From: Ascidiaceihabitans sp029251465
GTDB taxonomy: Bacteria; Pseudomonadota; Alphaproteobacteria; Rhodobacterales; Rhodobacteraceae
Direction: 5' to 3'
Assembly (NCBI RefSeq): GCF_042932805.1
Contig: NZ_CP170633.1
Span: 2,976,001-3,040,000 of the forward strand
DNA length: 64,000 nt
Part shown: positions 18,783 through 26,592 of the stretch, one piece after another
How positions within the stretch are numbered: position 1 is the first letter of the stretch
How the letters are laid out: each line of letters opens with the position of its first letter
Program-made: the position numbers and the translations under genes
The notes under the pieces: model-generated
Seen by the model: the letters and a program-made list of their open reading frames with translations, nothing else
Databases searched by the model: none
What the model was told of the DNA's origin: nothing

Positions 18783-19390
18783 TGTCTACGCCCAATACTG
18801 TCGAGATTCGACGCACCCTGACGACCGTTCAGACCACGTTTATCGAGGGGGGCAAATCTGTGGACACGCCCACCTTGCTGGTGGCTGCGATGGCCATCAT
18901 CAAGAACCCATGGTTCGGACAGGGCTACGTAGAAAATCTGCGCCCTGCGATCCGCAGCCATGGGCCCGTTTTGGGTAAACTGCTGACTGACATGATCCTG
19001 AAGGAAACCGGCGGCACGGTTGAAGGTTATGGCAAGGCGTCTGTCGTTGGCATGGGTGGTGAATTGGAACACGCCCAAGGGCTGACGCACACGTTGTGGT
19101 TCGGCAATCAGTACCGCGACGCGGTCGAGGCAAAATCCTATCTGGTCTTCGCCAACACGCGCGGTGCTGCGGGCACATCGCTGATGATCCCGTTGATGCA
19201 CAAGGACGATGGCGGGATGCGCTCACACTACCAAACGATCCACACCTCGGTGCCCGATGCCCCCGCTGACGATGAGCTGATCGTGGCGCTTGGCGCATCT
19301 ATTGGCGGACATCCGAACCACCGGATTGGCAACCGCTACGAAGACCTAAAAGAGATGGGGCATGACGTGGACAATCCTGCCGGTGTTTGA
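18782..19390 (+). CDS. DUF1185 ('amino acid synthesis') family protein
   Basis: A 202-aa protein resembling the DUF1185 family, known from structures but without a settled activity. Recognisable features are the RRTLTTVQTTFIEGGK start, FGQGYVENL, GKASVVGMGGELEHAQG and the C-terminal IGNRYEDLKEMGHD. Proteins of this family often sit with luciferase-like monooxygenases and hydrolases in catabolic clusters. It overlaps the monooxygenase by one base and the hydrolase by 29 nt, so all are one translation-coupled unit. Confidence 0.75.
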   Translation: MSTPNTVEIRRTLTTVQTTFIEGGKSVDTPTLLVAAMAIIKNPWFGQGYVENLRPAIRSHGPVLGKLLTDMILKETGGTVEGYGKASVVGMGGELEHAQGLTHTLWFGNQYRDAVEAKSYLVFANTRGAAGTSLMIPLMHKDDGGMRSHYQTIHTSVPDAPADDELIVALGASIGGHPNHRIGNRYEDLKEMGHDVDNPAGV

Positions 19391-20171
19391 CATCGCACCA
19401 GACGGCACAGCCTATGAGCTGACGGGCCCGAACGACGCACCTTGCGTGGTGCTGATCCACGGGCTGGGCCTGTCGATGTCCTTGTGGGATGCGCATATGC
19501 CAGCCTTCAAAGACTGGCGGGTTTTGCGCTATGACCTGTTCGGTCATGGACAAACCGCGCCGACAACAAGCGTCGGCAGTTTGACTCTGTACAGTGACCA
19601 GATTGCCGAGCTGATGGATCACCTTGGCATCAAGGCTGCGCACATCGTTGGCTTTTCGATTGGTGGCATGATCAACCGGCGCTTTGCGTTGGATCACGCG
19701 GACAAGGTTTTGTCGCTGGCGATCTTGAATTCTCCGCATGACCGGGGCGAAAACGCGCAGCGCCAAGTCGAAGACCGTGCACGGGCTGCACGTGACCAAG
19801 GGGCCTTTGCAACATTTGATGCAGCACTAGAGCGGTGGTTCACGCCTGAGTATTTAAGATCAGGACAGGGGCCTAAGTTGGTGCGTGATTGGCGGGCGTT
19901 GGTTGATGACGAAAGCTATGCGCAGACGGCTTGGGTTTTGGCCAACGGAGTGCGTGAATTGATCGCGCCGGAGCCTGCGGTTGTGGCCTCCACGTTGGTG
20001 ATGACCTGTGAGCATGACAGCGGATCGACGCCCAAAATGAGCCACGACATCGGTTCAGAGATTGACGGGGCACAGGTTATCATCGTGCCGCGGCTGCAAC
20101 ATTTGGGGCTGATGGAAGACCCGGATGCCTTTACAGATCCTGTTGTGAAATTCCTGTCGCGACGTGATTAA
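19362..20171 (+). CDS. Alpha/beta-fold hydrolase
   Basis: A 269-aa alpha/beta hydrolase, resembling 3-oxoadipate enol-lactonase/esterase types. The nucleophile elbow is G-F-S99-I-G-G; the oxyanion-hole loop is LIHGLGLS near residue 30. A late histidine occurs in LQHLGLMEDP. The start lies 29 nt inside the DUF1185 gene. The stop codon overlaps that of the convergent tctA by 3 nt, leaving no space for a terminator. It probably opens a lactone/ester or cleaves a C-C bond in the pathway; the substrate is unknown. Confidence 0.85.
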   Translation: MTWTILPVFDIAPDGTAYELTGPNDAPCVVLIHGLGLSMSLWDAHMPAFKDWRVLRYDLFGHGQTAPTTSVGSLTLYSDQIAELMDHLGIKAAHIVGFSIGGMINRRFALDHADKVLSLAILNSPHDRGENAQRQVEDRARAARDQGAFATFDAALERWFTPEYLRSGQGPKLVRDWRALVDDESYAQTAWVLANGVRELIAPEPAVVASTLVMTCEHDSGSTPKMSHDIGSEIDGAQVIIVPRLQHLGLMEDPDAFTDPVVKFLSRRD

Positions 20172-21679
20172 TCGCCGTCCGCCACACCTTGCGCGCGCAG
20201 CCTTGCACGACGGGCGCGGTAGCTGGGTAGTACCACCAAGAACAGTGCAATCGCGAGCAAGCCAAGCGTCATTGGCCGTTCCCAGATGAACGAAATGCCG
20301 TCGTAGAGTTGCATGGAACGCGAGAAGTTGTTTTCTAGCATCCCACCCAAAATGAACCCGATCAGCAAGGGTGCGAGTGGGTAGTCAGCAAAGCGCAAAA
20401 CCGTCGCGCAGACGCCAAAACCAACCAACAACAGCAGTTCAGTTGCGTTGTTTTGACCGATGTAGGCCCCCATCAAAGTAAAGAATAAAATGAACGGAAT
20501 GAGGAAGGTACGCGGGATCGACAGCACTTTGGCGATGTAGGGGATCAGCGGCAGGTTGAGGACCAGCAACACCAGATTGCCGATGAACATCGACATGATG
20601 ACGGCCCAGAACACTTGCGGTTCATCAATCATAAGGCGCGGACCAGGTGTGACGTTCAGCGCAATCAATGCGCCCAGCAAAATGGCCGTTGTTCCTGACC
20701 CAGGGATGCCCAGTGTCAGCAGCGGTACGAACGATCCGGTGCAGGCAGCGTTGTTGGCGGTTTCCGGGGCGGCTAGGCCTTTGATCGACCCTTTGCCGAA
20801 CTCGTCTTGTTCCGCTTTGGTCGCGATGTTGCGTTCAACTGCGTAGCCCAAAAACGACGCGATTGTCGCGCCGGCACCGGGGAGGACACCGATAAAGAAC
20901 CCTTGGATCGATTGGCGCCCGATGACTGGTGCAATGGCACGGGCCTCGGCGCGGGTGATGCGAAGATCCTTGATTTCGTCACCGCCCTCAACCGCAGCTT
21001 TGGGCTTGAGCACGAGGAAAATCGCCTCGGGCAGCGCGAACATTGCCATGGCCAAAGTGATAAATCCGAACCCTGACTGCAGGTCCATCAGACCCATCGT
21101 AAAGCGCGGTGCGTTGAACAATGCGCCCTCGCCCACGGTTGCCATGATCAGGCCCAAAACGGTCATCATCAACGCCTTGGTCACCTGCCCTGTGCCAGCG
21201 AATGCCGCGATTGCTGACAGGCCAACGACCATCAAAGCAAAGTATTCGGACGAGTGGAACAACAGTGCGACAGATGACAGCGCTGGCGCAAAAATCATCA
21301 ACAAAAGCGCGCCTATGGTGCCGCCACAAAAGCTGGCGATTGCGGCGATGGTCAAGGCTTTGCCGGCCTTGCCTTTTTGCGCCATCGGATAGCCGTCAAA
21401 CGCAGAGGCCACTGTGCCCGCGACACCCGGTGCGTTCAGCAAGATCGACGAGGTCGAACCGCCAAAGATCGCGCCGTAATAGACACCGGCGAGCAGGATT
21501 AAGGCGGCAGACGGATCCCCCATCGAAATCGCCACAGGGATCATGATCGAGATGATCGACATCGGACCCAAACCCGGTAGCATGCCGATAAATGTGCCGA
21601 TCAAACAGCCCGCAATGACCATGATCAGGCTTTGTAGGGTGAACGCCGTTTGCAGGCCAATCAGAAGTCCTTCGAGCAT
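20168..21679 (-). CDS. tctA: Tripartite tricarboxylate transporter, large permease (TctA)
   Basis: TctA is the large membrane permease of a TTT-family secondary uptake system. The 503-aa product has about 12 hydrophobic segments. Two conserved family motifs stand out: GTFIGMLPGLGP near the N-terminus and GFFIGVLPGAGATIASFLGYAVER in the second half. It is last in tctC-tctB-tctA, 1 nt after tctB. The operon is adjacent to the flavin monooxygenase pathway, so the imported acid may be that pathway's substrate; this is inference. Confidence 0.93.
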   Translation of the reverse strand: MLEGLLIGLQTAFTLQSLIMVIAGCLIGTFIGMLPGLGPMSIISIMIPVAISMGDPSAALILLAGVYYGAIFGGSTSSILLNAPGVAGTVASAFDGYPMAQKGKAGKALTIAAIASFCGGTIGALLLMIFAPALSSVALLFHSSEYFALMVVGLSAIAAFAGTGQVTKALMMTVLGLIMATVGEGALFNAPRFTMGLMDLQSGFGFITLAMAMFALPEAIFLVLKPKAAVEGGDEIKDLRITRAEARAIAPVIGRQSIQGFFIGVLPGAGATIASFLGYAVERNIATKAEQDEFGKGSIKGLAAPETANNAACTGSFVPLLTLGIPGSGTTAILLGALIALNVTPGPRLMIDEPQVFWAVIMSMFIGNLVLLVLNLPLIPYIAKVLSIPRTFLIPFILFFTLMGAYIGQNNATELLLLVGFGVCATVLRFADYPLAPLLIGFILGGMLENNFSRSMQLYDGISFIWERPMTLGLLAIALFLVVLPSYRARRARLRAQGVADGD

Positions 21680-21680
21680 G

Positions 21681-22175
21681 TCAGCCTCCTACCAAATTCG
21701 CGATGAAACCCGGAACCGGGCGCAGATAAATACCAAGGACAACTTGGACCAGATACCAAATGATACCGGTCGCGAGTGCTGCGATGACGATCGTTAGCAC
21801 CCAGCGGCGTTCGCCCAGAATGGCGGAACCTGCGATCAAAAAGCCACCAGTCGAGAACAAAAAACCAGCGGGCCGCAGCAGCAACGCATAGGCAACCATG
21901 AGGGCCAGCAGCATCAAAGCTTGGCCGATTTTGTAGTCACCTAGACGGCGGTAATCGATGTCGCCGATTTTTTGCTCGCTCTTTTCAAGGCCAAGCAAAA
22001 TGATGGTGGAGGCAACGATACCAAGGATCGAAAGAACCTTTGGAAAGGTCGACGGCCAAATCGGGTTCCGCTTCATAAACGGGGCCAGTGCGCCGTCCAT
22101 CGTGAACCAAGCAGTATAGCCATACGCAAGGCAAATTCCGAGCAATATCAATGCTATCCAACGATCTAGCGCCAT
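21681..22175 (-). CDS. tctB: Tripartite tricarboxylate transporter, small permease (TctB)
   Basis: A 164-aa membrane protein with four hydrophobic segments, the standard shape of the poorly conserved TctB subunit. Gene order and size identify it more than sequence does. It lies 71 nt after tctC, with a strong hairpin between, and 1 nt before tctA. Confidence 0.87.
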   Translation of the reverse strand: MALDRWIALILLGICLAYGYTAWFTMDGALAPFMKRNPIWPSTFPKVLSILGIVASTIILLGLEKSEQKIGDIDYRRLGDYKIGQALMLLALMVAYALLLRPAGFLFSTGGFLIAGSAILGERRWVLTIVIAALATGIIWYLVQVVLGIYLRPVPGFIANLVGG

Positions 22176-22208
22176 GGCGGCCTCCGGCAGAAAATGGGTA
22201 ACTTAGGG

Positions 22209-22237
22209 TTCGGGGCGCAGCGTATTTGCGCCCCGAA
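22209..22237 (-). other. Strong hairpin between tctC and tctB
   Basis: TTCGGGGCGCA (22209-22219) and TGCGCCCCGAA (22227-22237) form a perfect 11-bp stem with a 7-nt loop, 9 nt after the tctC stop. There is no T-run on the minus strand, so it is more likely a 3'-end stabiliser or partial attenuator. Such hairpins raise binding-protein levels above those of the permeases. Confidence 0.65.
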
Positions 22238-22246
22238 GGATGGTTC

Positions 22247-23233
22247 CTAGAGGAAGCCAAGCTTCTTCATCAGATCACCGATTGTCTGTTCCTGGTCTTC
22301 AAGGAACGCTTTGAAATCGTCGCCAGGGTTGTGGATGTTGACCCATCCGTTGCGCGACCGCACGGTTTCCCATTCAGGTGTGTCATACATCTGGGCAATC
22401 GCGTCTTGGTACATCGCGACCTTGTCCGCAGGCAGACCCGGTGCGCCGAAAAAGCCGCGCCAGTTTACGAATGTGGTGTCGATGCCTTGCTCTTGCATGG
22501 TCATTGCATCCGGGGCTGCGGCCACGCGATCACCCGCGGTAATGCCGATGATTTTGACTTCACCTGCGTTGGCCAGATCAACAGCTTCGGAGAAACCCGT
22601 GGACAGTGCCGCGATTTCACCTGACAGCAAGGCGGCCATCGCTTTGCCGCCAGCGTCGTATGGAATGTACTTTACACCCAGCGCGTCCTTGCCTGCGGCT
22701 TCCATCACCATGGCCGCAACGAGGTGATCCATGCCGCCCGGAACCGAACCGCCGCCGATAGCAGTAGCACTTGGGTCCGCGTCATAGGCTGCGATCAGAT
22801 CCGCCATCGAATTGACGGCGCTGTCTTTGCCGACCACGATCGCGGCATAGTCGCCGATTGTACCTGCAACCAACGTCAAGTCGCGGAAGTTATGCGGGAA
22901 TACACCGGTCAACGAACGGATCACGATTGGCGTTGAATTCACCATCAGCGTGCCGTGGTTGCTGTCTGCGTTTTCGATCAGGAAACCAATGGCCTTGCCG
23001 CCACCGCCGCCCGACATGTTTTCATACGATGCGTTGCCCACAAGGCCCGCACCTGTCAGCGCTTCGCCGGTGCCGCGCGCAGTACCATCCCAACCGCCGC
23101 CAGCACCGCCGGGGATCAGAAAGTGAATGCTGTCTACAACCTGATGCCCATCGGCATGTGCAGGTGCTGCGAAACCAAGTGCTGCAATAGCACTCGCCAA
23201 AAGGGCACGGCGGCCCAGTTTAAATGTCATCAT
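22247..23233 (-). CDS. tctC: Tripartite tricarboxylate transporter substrate-binding protein (TctC/Bug family)
   Basis: A 328-aa periplasmic binding protein. It has a twin-arginine-like or Sec signal peptide (GRRALLASAIAALGFAAPAHA, cut near residue 27). The Bug/TctC fold follows, with IHFLIPGGAGGGWDGTAR near the mature N-terminus; ligands in this family are usually carboxylates. It is the first gene of its operon, divergent from the tctD regulator, which fits induction by the transported compound. Confidence 0.9.
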   Translation of the reverse strand: MMTFKLGRRALLASAIAALGFAAPAHADGHQVVDSIHFLIPGGAGGGWDGTARGTGEALTGAGLVGNASYENMSGGGGGKAIGFLIENADSNHGTLMVNSTPIVIRSLTGVFPHNFRDLTLVAGTIGDYAAIVVGKDSAVNSMADLIAAYDADPSATAIGGGSVPGGMDHLVAAMVMEAAGKDALGVKYIPYDAGGKAMAALLSGEIAALSTGFSEAVDLANAGEVKIIGITAGDRVAAAPDAMTMQEQGIDTTFVNWRGFFGAPGLPADKVAMYQDAIAQMYDTPEWETVRSRNGWVNIHNPGDDFKAFLEDQEQTIGDLMKKLGFL

Positions 23234-23297
23234 GATTTCCTCCCATTTGACAACCGACCGCTTGGCGGCTCAGTTGACAGTGTTAACCACAACAACC

Positions 23298-23313
23298 TGA
23301 CATAGACCTGTCA
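23298..23313. promoter_or_regulatory. Candidate TctD operator in the tctC/tctD divergent region
   Basis: TGACA (23298-23302) and TGTCA (23309-23313) form an inverted repeat with 6-nt spacing, inside the 107-nt divergent region. It is a reasonable binding site for the OmpR-type regulator TctD or part of a promoter; no second copy is evident. Confidence 0.35.
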
Positions 23314-23340
23314 TGAAAACCAAACTCTAAGCGAGGCGCG

Positions 23341-24006
23341 ATGAAATTCTTGTTGATCGAAGACAATCAGGCCCTTGCTGATGCGGTTTGCGCGCGCATG
23401 CAGCTGGATGGCCATGTCATTGATCACGCAGGAACTATTCAGGATGCCCTCGCATATTCAGAAACGGGCGAATACGATCTGATCCTGCTGGACATCATGC
23501 TACCTGACGGCGACGGACGTCACTTTTTGAAAGCCCATCGTGACGGAAAAAAGGACACGCCAGTGATTGTGTTAACCGCGCGCAGTCAGGTTTCGGACAG
23601 AATCAGTATGCTGGATTTGGGGGCTGATGACTACGTGACCAAACCGTTTGATCATGCTGAATTGCAGGCCCGTTGTCGCGCGGTTTTACGCCGCAAAGCT
23701 GGGTCTGCGCAGACGGTCATGCGCCTTGGCGATGTAGCTTTTGACCCCGTCGCGGGCCATTTGAAAGTCAGCGATCAGACCATAAGCCTGCGCAACAAAG
23801 AGCTGCGATTGCTGGAGCTGTTAATCAACGCCCCCGGTCAGATTTTCCCCAAACAAAAGCTGGTGGACCGGTTGTTTTCCTATGACGATGATGTTTCCGA
23901 AAACGCGGTCGAAGTGTACATCGGGCGACTGCGAAAACACCTCGCGCCGTCGTCCTTGAAAATCACCACGTTGCGTGGGCTGGGGTATCGGTTGGATCAT
24001 GGTTGA
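23341..24006 (+). CDS. tctD: OmpR-family response regulator (TctD-like)
   Basis: A 221-aa two-component regulator. The receiver domain (residues 1-115) has the phosphoacceptor aspartate in DLILLDIMLPDGDGR near residue 51 and the conserved lysine in DYVTKPFDHAEL. The C-terminal winged helix ends with ITTLRGLGYRLD. It is divergent from tctC and overlaps the sensor kinase by 8 nt. It probably activates the tctCBA transporter, as TctD does in enterobacteria. Confidence 0.88.
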   Translation: MKFLLIEDNQALADAVCARMQLDGHVIDHAGTIQDALAYSETGEYDLILLDIMLPDGDGRHFLKAHRDGKKDTPVIVLTARSQVSDRISMLDLGADDYVTKPFDHAELQARCRAVLRRKAGSAQTVMRLGDVAFDPVAGHLKVSDQTISLRNKELRLLELLINAPGQIFPKQKLVDRLFSYDDDVSENAVEVYIGRLRKHLAPSSLKITTLRGLGYRLDHG

Positions 24007-25345
24007 AGCGCCGCGCGTCTCTGGGTCTTTGCGCAATCGATTGACCGCGATCTTGATCGGTGGCGCGGCCGTTCTAGCGATTTTACTTTATGTAGTTGTG
24101 CGCAACTACGCCGCGCAAATCGCGCAACAGGGTCAGGACAACATCCTGAATGCCTCGGTGACCTCGATTTTGGACGCGGCCGTCATTCGTGACGGCCATC
24201 TGGAAATTGACTTTCCATATTCGTCGTTTTCGATGCTGAACACAGGGTCTGATGACCGCGTTTTCTATGCCATTTACCAAGATGACGTTATCCTGTCGGG
24301 TTATGCGAATTTGCCCCGTTCACAAGGTTCGGAAACCGGCCAAATCGATGGTACAAAAGTCCGCATCGCGTCGGCCACCCGGGTGTTGATCGGGGCAAAC
24401 CAGCGCATCCGAATCTCGGTGTCGGTCGCCCAAACCCAGGACGCGTTGTCGCTGACGTTACGCACAATTTCAAAACAGGTCGCAGGCTTTGGTGCCGGTT
24501 TTTTCGCGCTCACAACTTTGCTGTCGTTCTGGGCGACATCGACAACCATCGGGCAACTGAAAAGGTTGACGACGTCGGTTACGCGGCGCGGCCCCCAAGA
24601 TTTGTCACCCGTCGTCAAACCCGTGCCAACTGAAATGGTGCCTCTGGTCTCGTCGCTTAACAATCTGATGCTAAGGTTGGATCATAGTCTGAGCCAATCC
24701 GAGGATTTCATCGCCGAAGCCGCGCACCGCGTCCGCACCCCGTTGGCGACTGTGCGATCACATGCCGAAACGACGCTGCAACGGGTCGGCAAAGAAGAAA
24801 ATCGCAAATCGCTGCGCGCGATGATCCGCGCCATCGACGAAAGTTCACGCGCGGCTGGGCAATTGCTGGATCACGCGATGATCACCTTTCGTGCGGATCA
24901 TCTGGACCGCCAGGACATCGATTTGGTGGAGCTGGTCCAAGACCTTGTCCTGCGCCTGACGCCCATCGCTGAAATGAAGGACGTCGAGTTGCGCGTATCG
25001 GGACCAGACAGCATCCAGATTTCGGGCGATCCGATCCTGCTGCAGAACGCTGTGCGTAATCTGATCGACAACGCGTTGAAATATTCACCGAGCGAAAGTG
25101 TGATCTGGATCGAAATCACCGATATGCCCACGCCGCAGCTCGAAATTCGAGATCAAGGGCCCGGGTTTCCGCACAGCGAAATCAACACTTTATCGGGGCG
25201 ATTCACGCGCGGCACAAATGCGACGGGCATCATCGGATCCGGATTGGGCCTGACAATCGCCCAAGATGTCGCGAACGCCCATGGCGGCGAAATCACCTTA
25301 GCCAATCACCCAAAGGGGGGCGCATGCGTTACTTTTTCGCTTTAG
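23999..25345 (+). CDS. tctE: Sensor histidine kinase (TctE-like)
   Basis: A 448-aa membrane sensor kinase. Residues about 18-38 form the first membrane helix, followed by a periplasmic domain to about residue 155 and a second helix near 165. Then come HAMP-like and HisKA regions (FIAEAAHRVRTPLATVRSHAE, with the phospho-histidine) and an ATPase domain (NLIDNALKYSP, DQGPGFP, GSGLGLTIAQDV). The ATG at 23999 overlaps tctD by 8 nt. Its stop lies 22 nt inside the next gene, a periplasmic binding protein that may be a sensing partner. Confidence 0.88.
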   Translation: MVEAPRVSGSLRNRLTAILIGGAAVLAILLYVVVRNYAAQIAQQGQDNILNASVTSILDAAVIRDGHLEIDFPYSSFSMLNTGSDDRVFYAIYQDDVILSGYANLPRSQGSETGQIDGTKVRIASATRVLIGANQRIRISVSVAQTQDALSLTLRTISKQVAGFGAGFFALTTLLSFWATSTTIGQLKRLTTSVTRRGPQDLSPVVKPVPTEMVPLVSSLNNLMLRLDHSLSQSEDFIAEAAHRVRTPLATVRSHAETTLQRVGKEENRKSLRAMIRAIDESSRAAGQLLDHAMITFRADHLDRQDIDLVELVQDLVLRLTPIAEMKDVELRVSGPDSIQISGDPILLQNAVRNLIDNALKYSPSESVIWIEITDMPTPQLEIRDQGPGFPHSEINTLSGRFTRGTNATGIIGSGLGLTIAQDVANAHGGEITLANHPKGGACVTFSL

Positions 25346-26328
25346 TATTCTGCGTTTTGCCCCTGACCGGATGGGCCCAAGATTGGGAAGATCGCCAAGT
25401 CTTTGGGAACGGCGCGGCCCCGGCTTTGCGCATAATTTCGAGCACGGACACATCGTTTTTCGCGCCCGTTATCGAGAGTTATCTGGCCCAGCGCACCGGT
25501 CAATCGGTTGAATATCTTGTCACCAGCACCGCGCAACTGGATCGTATCTTTCGCGCGGATCCCGGCGCGTTCGATCTGGTTATTTCCAGCGCGATGGATC
25601 TTCAATTCAAGCTGGCCAACGACGGATTTGCCCGCACCTTGGACGGTGTGACACACCCGGATTGGGCGCAGTGGCGTCAAAGCCTGTTCGCCTTCACCAC
25701 AGAGCCCGCGACCATCGTCATCAATCGCGAGGCCTTCGCCAACCGGCGCTTGCCCGAAACCCGACAAGATTTGATCGAAGCATTGCGGGCTGATCCGGAG
25801 CGGTTCGCTGGACGTCTGGGCACCTATGACGTGCGTCAATCCGGTCTTGGATTTTTGTTTGCGACACAGGACGCGCGGACGTCGGAAACCTACTGGCGCT
25901 TGATGGAGGTCATGGGCGCGATGGGCACCAAATTGTTCTGTTGCTCAGGCGGTATGATTGACGACGTGGCAAGCGGAGAAATCGCTGTCGCCTACAATGT
26001 TCTGGGCAGCTATGCGTCGGCCCGCCGCGATATTACAGACAAAATCAAAGTGATTTTGCCCGCGGATTTTCAAACAACGATGATGCGTACCGCCTTTGTT
26101 TCTCGTGACACAAAACAGCCCGTGGCGGCGACATCCTTTGTCCAGCACTTGATCGCGCTACAAGCCAGCACAACCGCCAACGATGACATTGCTTTGCCGC
26201 ATCTTGATCACGCAAACGCAACAGAAGGCCAAGTCACGATTGCATTGGAGCCAGCGTTGATGACCTACCTCGATGCGCTCAAAAAACAGACCTTTCTCAA
26301 GGAATGGGTGAACGCGGTCATTCAGTAA
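25324..26328 (+). CDS. Periplasmic solute-binding protein associated with the TctDE system
   Basis: A 334-aa exported protein with a signal peptide cut near WAQ-DW (residues 1-19). The mature part resembles iron/thiamine/spermidine-type (family 1) ABC solute-binding proteins, e.g. PALRIISSTDTSFFAPVIESYL and FDLVISSAMDLQFKLANDG. No ABC permease or ATPase is nearby. It overlaps the kinase gene by 22 nt and is not part of tctCBA, so a signal-detecting accessory protein for TctE is more likely than transport. An adjacent Cys-Cys pair (LFCCSGG) is unusual. Confidence 0.75.
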   Translation: MRYFFALVFCVLPLTGWAQDWEDRQVFGNGAAPALRIISSTDTSFFAPVIESYLAQRTGQSVEYLVTSTAQLDRIFRADPGAFDLVISSAMDLQFKLANDGFARTLDGVTHPDWAQWRQSLFAFTTEPATIVINREAFANRRLPETRQDLIEALRADPERFAGRLGTYDVRQSGLGFLFATQDARTSETYWRLMEVMGAMGTKLFCCSGGMIDDVASGEIAVAYNVLGSYASARRDITDKIKVILPADFQTTMMRTAFVSRDTKQPVAATSFVQHLIALQASTTANDDIALPHLDHANATEGQVTIALEPALMTYLDALKKQTFLKEWVNAVIQ

Positions 26329-26394
26329 GTCACAGGCCCACGCGCCCACTGCACAGGCACGATCCGCAGCACCTATGGTCAGAGCCGTTACCAA

Positions 26395-26417
26395 TTTCGC
26401 ACAATTCTTGTGTGAAA
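26395..26417. promoter_or_regulatory. Palindrome upstream of the wHTH-TPR regulator
   Basis: TTTCGCACAA (26395-26404) and TTGTGTGAAA (26408-26417) form a 10-bp inverted repeat with one mismatch and a 3-nt centre. It lies in the 264-nt gap between the TctE-linked binding protein and the regulator gene. It could be an operator for the regulator or a weak 3' hairpin of the upstream operon. Nothing else is recognised in the gap. Confidence 0.45.
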
Positions 26418-26592
26418 CGCAGCGTAGACGCATCTGTCCGCAAAAATGCCTTGCCCGTGCCTATACTGACCGCGTAAATTCAACCAATAAGTGGGGTGCG
26501 ATCATATCCCATTGCAAATGCAGCGCTTTTTGATCGGCCAGGCGTATCAACGCGCGGAATAATGTGCTTGAAACAGGGACACGTCACACAAC

